Origin: Amycolatopsis nivea
GTDB lineage: Bacteria; Actinomycetota; Actinomycetes; Mycobacteriales; Pseudonocardiaceae
Direction of reading: 5' to 3'
Assembly: GCF_004522235.1 (NCBI RefSeq)
Contig: NZ_SDLT01000061.1
Span: 1-35,560, forward strand
Length of the DNA: 35,560 bases
The notes under the pieces were generated by a model. That model was not told where the DNA came from and searched no databases. It saw nothing but the letters and a program-made list of their open reading frames with translations. Below are positions 23,414 through 31,975 of this stretch, one piece after another. The position numbers and the translations under genes are program-made. The first letter of the stretch is position 1. Every line of letters begins with the position of its first letter.

Positions 23414-24279
23414 CGGCCGATCCCGGTCAGCGCCCGGAACGCCACCACCGCCTTTTCCCTGCCGGACAACGAAAGCCGGCGGTCGAACACGCGCGCGGGC
23501 TGTTCGTCGATCCGGTCCAGCAGGGTGCGGTAGATGCCCGACATCGCGGTGCAGCACGCGGCGCTGCGACCGTCCAAAGAGGGCACCAGGCGGAGACCGC
23601 GGGAATACCAGTCGCGGGCCCGCGCGGCGCTGTCGTGGATCAGCGCGGTGAGCCCGCCGTCCGGGTCGGCGAGCTGCCCGTCCGGTCCGACGGACAACTC
23701 GACGCCGAACCGGTCGAGGTCCTCTTTGGGCAGATACACCCGGCCGTTGAGCAGGTCCTCGCGGATGTCGCGGAGGATGTTGGTCTGCTGCAAGGCAATC
23801 CCGAGCTCGTCGGCGTACACCGGCGCGTTCGGCTCCGGACGGCTGCCGAACACGCCGAGGCACAGCCGCCCGACCGAACCCGCCACGCACCGGCAGTACT
23901 CCACCAGTTCCTCGAACCGCACGTACTCGCGCCCGGTCACGTCCATCTCGACGCCGTCGAGCAGCTCCTCGAACGCGCCGAGCGGAATCGGGTACCGGCG
24001 CGCCGCGTCGGCGACCGCGACGTACACCGGGTCGGCGGTCGCGGACAGGTCGCCGAGCGATTTCCGGACTCCGGCGAGCCCCTGCAGCTTGGTTTCGGCG
24101 GACGCTTCGGTGTCGTCGCCGATGTCGTCGATGATCCGGGCCAGCGCGTACACCGCGCACAGCGCCGCGCGTTTGTCCGGCGGCAGCAAACGGATTCCGT
24201 AGTAGAAGTTGCGCGCTTGTTCCTTGGTGACCGCCGCGCAGTGCGCATAGGCCTCGTCCACAGTGCCCATTGCCGTCAT
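23410..24279 (-). CDS. hpnD: Presqualene diphosphate synthase HpnD
   Basis: A 289-residue head-to-head prenyltransferase that joins two farnesyl diphosphates into presqualene diphosphate. Asp-rich motif 1 is DDIGD (51-55) after ALARII, and motif 2 is DIRED (171-175) in QQTNILRDIREDLLNGRVYL. It retains the KEQARNFYYGIRLLP start typical of phytoene/squalene synthases of this type. The ATG at 24279 overlaps the hpnC stop; a second Met three codons in is an alternative. It pairs with HpnC, which takes the next step. Confidence 0.95.
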   Translation of the reverse strand: MTAMGTVDEAYAHCAAVTKEQARNFYYGIRLLPPDKRAALCAVYALARIIDDIGDDTEASAETKLQGLAGVRKSLGDLSATADPVYVAVADAARRYPIPLGAFEELLDGVEMDVTGREYVRFEELVEYCRCVAGSVGRLCLGVFGSRPEPNAPVYADELGIALQQTNILRDIREDLLNGRVYLPKEDLDRFGVELSVGPDGQLADPDGGLTALIHDSAARARDWYSRGLRLVPSLDGRSAACCTAMSGIYRTLLDRIDEQPARVFDRRLSLSGREKAVVAFRALTGIGR

Positions 24280-25142
24280 CCGGACCGCCTCCTCGTGCCG
24301 ACTTGCAGCCACCCCAGCCAACTCAGCAGCCCGGCCCGGCTCGGCCGGACCGGTGCGGACAGCACGTCGCCGCCGCTCGCGCGCAGCGCGTCGACCGCGG
24401 CGAGCCCGCCGGCGAGGAAGCCGCTCACCGCGAACCGCCCCCAGCCGGACAGGTGCCCCAGCAGGTCCGCGCCGCCGCCCAGCAGGGCGGCGGCGCGGCC
24501 GGTTTCCCACCGCATCAGCGCTTTCATCCGGGGCGACGCGTGCGCGGCGCCCAGTTCCTCCTCGGCGACGCCGAACTCGGCGAGATCCTCTTGCGGCAGG
24601 TACACCCGCCCGTTGCGGTAGTCCTCGCCGACGTCCTGCCAGTGCTCCACGAGCTGGAGCCCGGTGCAGATCCGGTCGGACAGCTCCGCCGCGGCCGGGT
24701 CGGCCACCCCGAGCAGGTCGAGCACGATCCGCCCGACGGGATCGGCGGAAAGCTGGCAGTACGCCAGCAAGTCCGCGAAGACCGGGTAGCGGTGCACCCG
24801 CTGGTCTTGGATGTTCGCCTGGACCAGCCGCTGGAACGGTTCCTCGGTCAGCCGTCCGGCGCGGATCGCGGGAAGAAGTCCACGGACAGCGGGATCTTCC
24901 GGTTCTCCGTTGCCGAACGCCGCGGACAGGTCCGCCGAGAACGCTTCGAGCTGCGCGACCCGGTCGCCCTCGGCCTCGTCGCCCAGATCGTCCACAGTGC
25001 GCGCGACGGAATAGACCGCGACGAGGTCGGCGCGCAGCCGTTCCGGCAGCACCCGCAGGGCCACCGGGAAGTTCTCCGCGCGCCGTTTCTCTCGCAGCAC
25101 TGACGTATCCGGAGCGTGACGGACACCCGCTGTGGATCTCAT
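24276..25142 (-). CDS. hpnC: Hydroxysqualene synthase HpnC
   Basis: A 288-residue squalene/phytoene-synthase-family enzyme that converts presqualene diphosphate to hydroxysqualene. Motif 1 is DDLGD (51-55) in VARTVDDLGDE and motif 2 is DVGED (170-174) in VEHWQDVGEDYRNGRVYLP. REKRRAENFPVALRVLP is the signature N-terminal segment of HpnC. The ATG at 25142 opens the operon, with a GGCGGGG stretch upstream as a weak ribosome-binding site. It is divergent from the PucR-type regulator across 150 bp, so both probably share control signals. Confidence 0.95.
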   Translation of the reverse strand: MRSTAGVRHAPDTSVLREKRRAENFPVALRVLPERLRADLVAVYSVARTVDDLGDEAEGDRVAQLEAFSADLSAAFGNGEPEDPAVRGLLPAIRAGRLTEEPFQRLVQANIQDQRVHRYPVFADLLAYCQLSADPVGRIVLDLLGVADPAAAELSDRICTGLQLVEHWQDVGEDYRNGRVYLPQEDLAEFGVAEEELGAAHASPRMKALMRWETGRAAALLGGGADLLGHLSGWGRFAVSGFLAGGLAAVDALRASGGDVLSAPVRPSRAGLLSWLGWLQVGTRRRSG

Positions 25143-25219
25143 CCCCGCCAGTGTCGCAACCCCGGACGGGCGGCTTCTGCCGCCGGAAAGCGAATTTCGG
25201 TGGCTTCGACTTGGCACGA

Positions 25220-25237
25220 GGGGCCAAAGTGGGGCCA
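25220..25237. promoter_or_regulatory. Direct repeat between hpnC and the PucR-type gene
   Basis: GGGGCCA occurs at 25220-25226 and 25231-25237, 11 bp apart, one helical turn. It is 78-95 bp upstream of hpnC and 56-73 bp upstream of the regulator. Two in-phase half-sites could bind an activator dimer; this is a guess from position. Confidence 0.35.
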
Positions 25238-25292
25238 GGATGTCCCGAGGCGACCCGAGACCGCGGCCTGCGACGGAAGGACTCCCGGACAC

Positions 25293-26489
25293 ATGGGACC
25301 AGATCAGGTGACCCGGCTTGACGAACTGGAGACGGTGGTGACCCGCCGGCTGCCCGCCATGCTCAACGAGGTCCGCGACCAGCTCGCGGACGAGCATCCC
25401 GACTACGCGGAGTTCCTGACCGAAGAACTCGTCGACCTCGTCGCCGCCAGCGCGGGATTCGTCCGGCGGCTGATCGACATGGCGGCCGAGCCCGACGAGC
25501 GGCTGCCGGAACTGGGGTCCGGCGTCGAGCAGACGGTGTTCGAGGAAATCGGGCGCGCGCAATACCAGCAGGGCAGGCGCGTCACGAGCCTGTTGTCGGC
25601 TTACCGGGTCGGCGCGCGCGTGGCGTGGCGGCACGTTTCGGAAGCCGCGCTCGATCTCGAGGTGCCCGCCGAACTGTTCGCCTCGCTCGCCACCACTGTG
25701 TTCGCTCTCGTGGACCAGCTTTCGGAATCGTCGCTGCGCGGGTATCTGCAGGAGCAGTCGGACGCGGTGCGCGCGAGGGAACGGCTGCGCGACGAATTGA
25801 CCGCGCTGCTGCTGTCCGACCGGGCGGACAAGGCCGCGGTGCGCGCGGCGGCGGCGCGTGCGGACTGGCGGTTGCCGAAGCACGCCGCGGTCGTGCTCGT
25901 GGAGGACGACAACGAGCTGGGCCGGGAATTGGTGTTCCGCCTCGAAGACAGCTGTCTGCGGCTGCGCAGGCCGGGCGTGGTCGTGGCGATCGTGCCGGAC
26001 CCGGGCGGTCCCGGCAGGCGCGCGTGGCTGGCGCGCGCGCTGCGCGGCGGCGGCGCGGTGGTCGGCGCGACGGTGCCGCTCGACCGGCTCCCGGCCAGCC
26101 TGCGCATCGCCGAGGTGACTGCTCGGCTGCGCCGGGACCACCTGCTCAGCGACGATCCGGTGTTCGCCGATGAACACCTCGACGCGATCATCGTGCACCG
26201 CGACGACCGGCTGCTCGACGTGCTGCGAAGACAAGCCCTTGCCCCGCTTGACGAGCTGAACGAATCCGCGCGGGAACGGCTGTCCACCACGCTCACGTCG
26301 TGGCTGCTGCATCTGGGGGACCGCAAGGCGGTCGCGGAGGACCTGCACATCCATCCGCAGACGGTGTCGTACCGGCTCGGCCGCCTGCACGACCTGTTCG
26401 GGCCGTCGCTGGACGACCCGGCCGTGCGCGCGACGCTCGTGCTGGCGCTGGCCTGGGGACCGCCCGGCGAAGCGGACGAAACCGCCTGA
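25293..26489 (+). CDS. PucR/CdaR-type transcriptional regulator
   Basis: A 398-residue regulator. The N-terminal two-thirds is helical (RLDELETVVTRRLPAML, then a sensor-like region with DERLPELGSGVEQTVFEEIG). The C-terminal PucR helix-turn-helix reads LGDRKAVAEDLHIHPQTVSYRL and continues GRLHDLFGPSLDDPAVR, the standard HTH_30 end. The start is ATG 25293 with GGAAGGA upstream. It diverges from hpnC, so regulation of the hopanoid operon is plausible but unproven. A small imperfect hairpin follows its stop. Confidence 0.88.
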   Translation: MGPDQVTRLDELETVVTRRLPAMLNEVRDQLADEHPDYAEFLTEELVDLVAASAGFVRRLIDMAAEPDERLPELGSGVEQTVFEEIGRAQYQQGRRVTSLLSAYRVGARVAWRHVSEAALDLEVPAELFASLATTVFALVDQLSESSLRGYLQEQSDAVRARERLRDELTALLLSDRADKAAVRAAAARADWRLPKHAAVVLVEDDNELGRELVFRLEDSCLRLRRPGVVVAIVPDPGGPGRRAWLARALRGGGAVVGATVPLDRLPASLRIAEVTARLRRDHLLSDDPVFADEHLDAIIVHRDDRLLDVLRRQALAPLDELNESARERLSTTLTSWLLHLGDRKAVAEDLHIHPQTVSYRLGRLHDLFGPSLDDPAVRATLVLALAWGPPGEADETA

Positions 26490-26568
26490 TCGGGGAATTT
26501 CCCTGATGCGGCAGCGCGGACGACATGCTTGGGTCGCGTAAGCGGGGGTATCCCGGCGGGAACCGGGA
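26489..26568. terminator. Weak hairpins between the PucR-type gene and the SDR
   Basis: An imperfect 19-bp palindrome, ATCGGGGAATTTCCCTGAT, starts at the PucR-type stop codon (26489-26507). A second stem, TCCCGG/CCGGGA, lies at 26551-26568. Both sit in the 123-bp convergent gap and could end transcripts from either side. Neither has a T-run. Confidence 0.4.
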
Positions 26569-26612
26569 GGGCCGCTCGCGAGGCGCCCGGGGAGGAGGTG
26601 TGTGTGGAGCCG

Positions 26613-27362
26613 TCAGCTTTCGGCGCCGAATCGCGCCGCGAGCGCGCGGTACAGGCCTGGTGCCGTGCCGCGCAGCGCGACGGGGATCCGCAGCCAGCGC
26701 GGCACGTAGTAGTCGCCCGGATGCGCGGCGGCGCGCACCACGGCGGCGGCGACGCGTTCGGCGCTCACCGGGCGGGGCGTGCTGCGGGTGTAGGGACGGC
26801 CGCGACGTTCGAAGAATTCCGTGCGCACCACGCCGGGAACTACGATTCCGACGGTTACTCCGGTGCCGTGCAACTCGAATCGGAGACTGTCGGCGAAAGC
26901 GTCCACACCGGACTTCGCCGCGGCGTACACGGCTTCCCCGGCGACGCCGGTGCGTCCGGCGATCGAGGACACGAAAACGATCTGCCCGCGGTCGCGTTCC
27001 AGCATCGCGGGGAGCAGCGCGCGCGTCAGGTCGAGCGGCGCGGTGAGGTTCACGGTGACGAGGTGTCGCAGCCGTTCCCCGGACAGTTCGGGCAGGGGAC
27101 CGGCCCAGCCGAGACCGGCGTTGTTGACGAGCAGATCCACCGATCCGGTGACCGCCAGCGCGCGTTCGGCGAGCTCCGCCGCGGCGCCGGGGTCCGCGAG
27201 GTCGGCGGCGAGCGCGGTGCCGCCGGTTTCCGTGGCGAGGGCGGCCAGCCGGTCCTCGTTCCGGCCGTGCAGCAGCACGTGGACGCCGGAGCGGGCGAGC
27301 AGCCGCGCGGTGGCGGCGCCGATGCCCGACGACGCGCCGGTGACCAGCGCGGTGCGGGCCAT
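26613..27362 (-). CDS. Short-chain dehydrogenase/reductase (SDR)
   Basis: A 249-residue classical SDR. The cofactor loop is TGASSGIGAATARLL, LVNNAG is the structural motif, Ser lies in VFVSSIAG, and the catalytic Tyr-x-x-x-Lys is in VYAAAKSG. HGRN after strand 2 suits NADP. The C-terminal tail (YYVPRWLRIPVALRGTAPGL) is extended, basic and hydrophobic, as in some lipid-associated SDRs such as ketoacyl or retinol-type reductases. The start shares one base with the stop of the upstream membrane protein gene. Substrate unknown; the surroundings suggest lipid or isoprenoid chemistry. Confidence 0.88.
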   Translation of the reverse strand: MARTALVTGASSGIGAATARLLARSGVHVLLHGRNEDRLAALATETGGTALAADLADPGAAAELAERALAVTGSVDLLVNNAGLGWAGPLPELSGERLRHLVTVNLTAPLDLTRALLPAMLERDRGQIVFVSSIAGRTGVAGEAVYAAAKSGVDAFADSLRFELHGTGVTVGIVVPGVVRTEFFERRGRPYTRSTPRPVSAERVAAAVVRAAAHPGDYYVPRWLRIPVALRGTAPGLYRALAARFGAES

Positions 27363-28027
27363 CAGGCGGCGGGCAGCGCGGCCGGGCGGTGGCCCATGCG
27401 CAGCGTGATGCCCGCCGAGCGCAGCGAACGCCGGAACCACCACAGCGAACCGGCGATGGCCAGCCCGATGACCGAGTACGAGCCCGCGGTGCTGACCATG
27501 AGGAAGCTGCCGACCGTTTCCCGCGCGAGCATCAGCAGCGTCACGCCGCCGTTCACCGCGAAGACGAGTCCCCACAGCACCGAAACGCGCTGGAAGAACC
27601 GGCGCATTCCGGGGTGTCCGGAGAGCGAATCGGGGAATGCGCAGAAATCGCCCGCCAGCCGCGCGAGCAGCGGTTTGTTGAACGGCGCGGAGATCAGGAA
27701 CAGGCTGGCGACGAGGAAATTCTGTAGAGTCGGCTGCAGGAAGTACAGGAATGCGCTGCCGGTGGCCAGGCCCAGCACAGTGCGCGCGACCAGCAGAGCC
27801 GTGGTCAGCAGCAGCACGGCGGGGATCTTCTTGCGCAGCGCGAGCCGGGTGCCGACCACGGCGACCGACCAGCACAGCGCGGCGATGACCCCGCTGTCGA
27901 AGCTCACCAGGGTCAGCAGGAGATAGAACAGGCCGGCCGGGACCAGCGTCGACTCGAGCAGGTGCCGGCCCCCGTCCACGACGAGATTGCGGAACGAGGG
28001 GAGGTCGATCGTATGGGGGTGTCGCAT
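27362..28027 (-). CDS. Multi-pass membrane protein, VC0807-like
   Basis: A 221-residue integral membrane protein with about six hydrophobic helices (VPAGLFYLLLTLVSF; AVLLLTTALLVARTVLGLAT; NFLVASLFLISAPF; VLWGLVFAVNGGVTLLML; SYSVIGLAIAG). The pattern matches actinobacterial proteins called VC0807 family, of unknown function. The start ATG at 28027 is preferred; the frame is open to 28093. Its stop overlaps the SDR start, so they form an operon. It diverges from the DMT-type transporter. No catalytic residues are recognisable. Confidence 0.72.
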   Translation of the reverse strand: MRHPHTIDLPSFRNLVVDGGRHLLESTLVPAGLFYLLLTLVSFDSGVIAALCWSVAVVGTRLALRKKIPAVLLLTTALLVARTVLGLATGSAFLYFLQPTLQNFLVASLFLISAPFNKPLLARLAGDFCAFPDSLSGHPGMRRFFQRVSVLWGLVFAVNGGVTLLMLARETVGSFLMVSTAGSYSVIGLAIAGSLWWFRRSLRSAGITLRMGHRPAALPAA

Positions 28028-28125
28028 GCGGGTTCTGCTGCCTCCGGTGCCAACCGGGCGACTCGGCCTCGGACAAGGCTTGAGCATAAGCACGGCGGAT
28101 GGGGACGGTGTGAGGTGAAGAGTCC

Positions 28126-29109
28126 GTGACAGTTACGGGGATGTCGCTGGTCGTGGCTGTCCCCGCCGCCGTCGCCGGCGCGGCGTGCATGGGACTCGCG
28201 AGCGCAGCGCAGGCCAGGGCGACCAAAGAGGTGGAAACCGGCAAACCGCTCGACCTGACGCTCTTCAAGCGGCTCGTCGGACGACCATTGTGGCTCATCG
28301 GGATCGCCGCGACCATCCTGGGTCTCGTCCTGCAGCTCGTCGCGCTCGCGTTCGGGCCGTTGCTGCTGGTCCAGCCGCTGCTCGTGACGTCGCTCATGTT
28401 CGCCGGCCTGGCGTCCGCGCGGCTGGAGCGCCGCCGCCCGGACCGCACGATGAGTGCCGGCGGGTTGCTGTGCGTGGCCGGGCTCGCCGCGTTCCTCGTC
28501 ATCGCCCGGCCGAGCGGCAACAGCGAGACGCTCGTCAGCGGCGGCGACCTGCTGCCGCTCGGCATCGCGCTCGCGGTGGTCACGCTGGCGTCGCTTGTTG
28601 TTGCCGCGTCAACGAATTCCGGATCTTGGCGGGTGCTCGGGCTCGCTGTCGCGACCGGCGTGCTGTACGGCCTCACCGCCGGGCTGATGAAGGTGGTCGC
28701 GGGCCAGTTCCGGGCGGGGATCGACGAACCGTTCCGGCACTGGACGCTGTATCTGGTGTGCGTCGTGGGGCCATTGGGATTCCTGTTGAGCCAGAACACG
28801 TTCCAGCAGGGCCGGTACCTGACGCCCGCGCTCGCCGTCATCACCGCGCTGGATCCGCTGGTCGGCGTCGCGATCGGATTGTCGTGGATGGGCGAATCGG
28901 CCGACGGGAGGCCGCTCGCGCTGTTCGGCGAGGCGCTGGCCGGGCTGGTGATCGTGGTCGGGATCGCCCTGCTGTCCACCCGCGCGTCGCATTTGTCGGC
29001 GGAATCGGATATGCCGTCCGGCGAAGAGGAAACCGCATCGGAAGAACCCGGCGAACGGCCTGATTCGGACCCGGACGACGGGTACGGCCTCGCCGGGACC
29101 GCCTGTTAG
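28126..29109 (+). CDS. DMT-superfamily (EamA-like) membrane transporter
   Basis: A 327-residue membrane protein with about nine or ten helices and an internal duplication typical of drug/metabolite transporters. Segments include LVVAVPAAVAGAACMGLASA, LWLIGIAATILGLVLQLVAL and LAVITALDPLVGVAIGLSWM. It resembles the NIPA/EamA-like group common in actinomycetes. An acidic, disordered tail (MPSGEEETASEEPGE, PDSDPDD) follows. The start is GTG at 28126 with GGTGAAGAG upstream; an ATG at 28141 is possible. It precedes the glycosyltransferase-acyltransferase gene by 16 bp, so it is probably co-transcribed with it; lipid or substrate export is a guess. Confidence 0.8.
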   Translation: MTVTGMSLVVAVPAAVAGAACMGLASAAQARATKEVETGKPLDLTLFKRLVGRPLWLIGIAATILGLVLQLVALAFGPLLLVQPLLVTSLMFAGLASARLERRRPDRTMSAGGLLCVAGLAAFLVIARPSGNSETLVSGGDLLPLGIALAVVTLASLVVAASTNSGSWRVLGLAVATGVLYGLTAGLMKVVAGQFRAGIDEPFRHWTLYLVCVVGPLGFLLSQNTFQQGRYLTPALAVITALDPLVGVAIGLSWMGESADGRPLALFGEALAGLVIVVGIALLSTRASHLSAESDMPSGEEETASEEPGERPDSDPDDGYGLAGTAC

Positions 29110-29125
29110 CGAGAAGGGGGCAGCG

Positions 29126-31975
29126 TTGGAGCGCGTGCTGATCGTGTCCGCGAACATGGGGCAGGGGCACAACGCGACGGGGCGCGCGCTCGAGGACGCG
29201 ATACGGCAGCGCTGGCCGGACGCGACCGTGCGGTGGGTCAACGCGCTGGAACGGCTCGGTCCTGGTTTCGAGGGGCTTTTCCAGCGGATTTACGTCGCCA
29301 ATGTGGAAAGCGTCCCGTGGCTGTACGAGTTCTTTTACGCCGCGATCTGGCGGATTCCGTGGTTCGCTGCCGCGTCCCGCTGGTTCACCGCCGCGTGGTG
29401 CGGCAGGCGGCTCGCGAAACCGATCGCCGAATTCGCGCCGGATCTGGTGCTGTCGACGTATCCGATGGGCACCGCGGGACTGGCGTGGCTGCGCCGCAAA
29501 GGAAAATTGCGGGCGCCGATAGGTGCGTGGGTTTCGGACTTCGCGCCGCACCCGTTCTGGGTTTACGGCGCGGCGGATCTCACCATGGTGATGCACGACG
29601 TCGCGGTCGCGCCCGCGTTGCGCTCGTCGCCGTCGGCGCACGTCGGAGTGTCCGCGCCGCCGGTGCGCGCGGTGTTCCGGCCAGGCGACCAGACCGCGGC
29701 GCGCCACGAACTAGGCTTGCCGCCGGACGCGTTCGTGCCGCTGGTTTCGTGCGGCTCGCTGGGTTTCGGCGAGATCGAGACGACGGTGCGCGAACTGCTG
29801 GCGGCGGATCCGTCGGTGGCGCCGATCGCGATCTGCGGCCGCAACGACGCGGCGGCCGCCCGGCTGCGCGCGCTGGGCGAACCGCGGTTGCACGTAGTCG
29901 GGTGGACGGACCAGCCGGAGCGGTACACGCTGGCGGCGGACGTCGTGGTGACGAACGCGGGCGGGGCGACCTCGCTGGAGGCGCTGGCGTGCGGGCGTCC
30001 GGTGCTGATGCATCGCCCGATCGCCGCGCACGGCAAGGCGAACGCCCGGCTGATGGCCGACGCCGGGCTCGCCCTCGTGTCCACAAAGGACGGTGAGCTG
30101 GCGGAGACCGTGCGCGGCCTGCTGGCGGAACCGGAACGGCTCAAGGAGATGGCGGAAGCGGTCGCGCGGCATTGCGAAACGGCCACTCCGCTGGTGGAGG
30201 CGCTGGAATCGCTCGTTTCCGCGCCGTTGAACCCGCCGACCCAGCGGCTCCGGCCGGAGGACGCGCTGTTCGTGCACGTGGCCACGCCGGAGGTGCCGCA
30301 ACAGGTCGGTGCGGTCTTGTTGTTCGATCCGAAGGCGGACGGCACACCGGTCACCCACGCGGACGCTGAGCATCTGCTGGCCGCGACCCCCGGCTTGCGA
30401 ACGCGCTTGCTGCCCGGCAGCCGGTTGTGGCGCGCACGGTGGCAGGAGGACCCGGGCCGGACGTCGGCGGACGTGCTGACTTCCGTGCGGGTCGGCCCGG
30501 AAGCGCCGTTGGACGCGGCGTTGACGCGGGAGATGGACGCGTTCTTCTCGGAACCGGTGTCCCCGGAACATCCGGTGCGGGCACGGCTGGTGACCGGGAT
30601 CGAGGGGGAGCAGGGGGCGTTGCTGATCGCGCTGCACCACGCGGCGAGTGACGGGATCGCCGTGATCAGCGCGCTGGTGGGGCAGGCGCGGGGGAAGGAA
30701 CCGTTGACGCCGGTGCCGGTGCCTCGGCGGCGGGGGTGGTGGCATCGCCCCAATGTGGCATTGGGTGCATCTGACGCACCGAATGCCACATTGGGTGCGT
30801 CGGGCGCGCCGGATGCCGCGTTGGGTGCGTCGGGCGCGCCGGATGCCGCGTTGGGTGCGTCTCGCGCGCCTAACGCCGCGTTGGGTGCGTCGGGCGCTGC
30901 GGATGCCGCTTTGGGTGCGTCTCATGCACCGAACGCCACTTTGGGTGCGTCCGGCGCACCGAATGCCACATTGGGTGCATCTGACGCACCCAATGCCGCT
31001 TTGGGTGCGTCTCACGCACCCAATGCCACATTGGGGCGCAACGGGTCCCACCCCGAGCGGAGCGCGGTGCGGGCGGCACTTGCCAGCCTGGCGGCACCGG
31101 CGCGCGGGGCGCTCGCCAGCCTGGCGGCACCGGTGCGCGCGGCGCTCGCTCGCGTGGCGAGCCCCGTGTGGCACCGGCTTGAGCGGCCATCGGGACCGGC
31201 CAATCGTTCCGGCACCGCCGAGCCTGCGCGAGCCAAGCCGAGCCAACGCAACCAAGCCGCCGAGTTGGCGCGCGGCGTCTGGACTCTCGCCCGCGCCGGT
31301 GCCGCGCCCCGAGTCCGCTGGGACAAGCGGATCGACAGTCCCCGACGGCATTTCGCCCGGGCGCATCTCTCCGCCCCCGAAGTCCGGAAGGCCGCGCGCC
31401 GGGCGGGGGTGCCGACGACCAACCTCGTTCTCGCGCTCGTCGCCGAGGCCTTGCATCGCGAGCTGGGCGGGACCGCGCCGGAGCGGCTTCGGGTGTTGAT
31501 TCCGATATCGGTCCGCGACACCGGGACCTTCCGCCAGCTCGGCAACCACACCGGCGCGGCTTCGGTGGACCTGCCGACCGGTGCGATGTCGCTGTCGGAG
31601 CGGGTGCGGGCGACGGACCGGATGCTGTCCGACCAGGTCGGCCACGGTGCGCCCCGCGCGGGCAATGCTGTCGTGCGCGTGCTCGGGATACTGCCGCCGG
31701 CGCTGCATCGCCGGGCGGCCAAGCTCGTCTACCGCGGCACGTGGTTCAGCGTCATCGCCTCGGTGCTGCCCGGCGCGCGGTCGCCGGTGGTGCTCAACGG
31801 GGCGCTCGTCCGCACCGTCTATCCGGTCTTGTCGCTCGCTCCCGGGGTCCCGGTGGCAGTTGGCATCATGACGTGGGCGGACCGGTTCACCGTCTGCATC
31901 ACCGTGCCCGCCGGGCAAGAGGCGCGCGGGGACCGGCTGGCGGCCGCGGTCGTGGAGGCGTTCGGACGGGTGTAG
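29126..31975 (+). CDS. Fusion: MGDG-synthase-like glycosyltransferase and WS/DGAT-like acyltransferase
   Basis: 949 residues with two parts. Residues 1-370 are a GT28/MGDG-synthase-like glycosyltransferase (VLIVSANMGQGHNATGRALE; the sugar-nucleotide site VVTNAGGATSLEALACGRPV). Residues about 375-949 resemble wax ester synthase/diacylglycerol acyltransferases, with the HHxxxDG motif at 504-510 (HHAASDG) and a C-terminal half with VLIPISVRD, GNHTGAASVDLP and VAVGIMTWADRFTVCITVP. In between (547-683) are decapeptide and 11-residue repeats, so the linker has been expanded by a DNA repeat. It probably glycosylates and acylates a lipid; the substrate is unknown. The start is TTG with GAAGGGGG upstream. 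The upstream DMT gene is 16 bp away. Confidence 0.8.
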   Translation: MERVLIVSANMGQGHNATGRALEDAIRQRWPDATVRWVNALERLGPGFEGLFQRIYVANVESVPWLYEFFYAAIWRIPWFAAASRWFTAAWCGRRLAKPIAEFAPDLVLSTYPMGTAGLAWLRRKGKLRAPIGAWVSDFAPHPFWVYGAADLTMVMHDVAVAPALRSSPSAHVGVSAPPVRAVFRPGDQTAARHELGLPPDAFVPLVSCGSLGFGEIETTVRELLAADPSVAPIAICGRNDAAAARLRALGEPRLHVVGWTDQPERYTLAADVVVTNAGGATSLEALACGRPVLMHRPIAAHGKANARLMADAGLALVSTKDGELAETVRGLLAEPERLKEMAEAVARHCETATPLVEALESLVSAPLNPPTQRLRPEDALFVHVATPEVPQQVGAVLLFDPKADGTPVTHADAEHLLAATPGLRTRLLPGSRLWRARWQEDPGRTSADVLTSVRVGPEAPLDAALTREMDAFFSEPVSPEHPVRARLVTGIEGEQGALLIALHHAASDGIAVISALVGQARGKEPLTPVPVPRRRGWWHRPNVALGASDAPNATLGASGAPDAALGASGAPDAALGASRAPNAALGASGAADAALGASHAPNATLGASGAPNATLGASDAPNAALGASHAPNATLGRNGSHPERSAVRAALASLAAPARGALASLAAPVRAALARVASPVWHRLERPSGPANRSGTAEPARAKPSQRNQAAELARGVWTLARAGAAPRVRWDKRIDSPRRHFARAHLSAPEVRKAARRAGVPTTNLVLALVAEALHRELGGTAPERLRVLIPISVRDTGTFRQLGNHTGAASVDLPTGAMSLSERVRATDRMLSDQVGHGAPRAGNAVVRVLGILPPALHRRAAKLVYRGTWFSVIASVLPGARSPVVLNGALVRTVYPVLSLAPGVPVAVGIMTWADRFTVCITVPAGQEARGDRLAAAVVEAFGRV
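30748..31036. repeat. Palindromic 30-bp tandem repeat array inside a gene
   Basis: Nine in-frame 30-bp units (30764-31033, unit TTGGGTGCGTC plus variants) encode ALGASxAPNAT-type decapeptides. Each unit is nearly palindromic around GGGTGC/GCACC. The whole array is bounded by exact inverted ends: CCCCAATGTGGCATTGGGTG (30748 onward) and its complement CACCCAATGCCACATTGGGG (ending at 31036). Units vary at a few bases (ASD, ASG, ASR, ASH). It therefore looks like a spreading repeat, not a conserved protein domain. Confidence 0.88.
31076..31174. repeat. 33-bp tandem repeat, three copies
   Basis: Directly after the palindromic array, three 33-bp units encode ALASLAAPARG, ALASLAAPVRA and ALARVASPVWH. 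The first two are nearly identical. They extend the same low-complexity linker of the fusion protein, so the acyltransferase half resumes at about residue 700. Confidence 0.75.

Noticed and set aside
30748..31036. Regular 30-bp repeats considered as a CRISPR array
   Set aside because: There are no unique spacers between units; repeats abut one another, keep frame inside a gene, and no cas genes are near.
29711..31918. Long open frame on the minus strand opposite the fusion gene
   Set aside because: It is rich in Arg/His/Gln with no domain, and mirrors the codon bias of the plus-strand gene.
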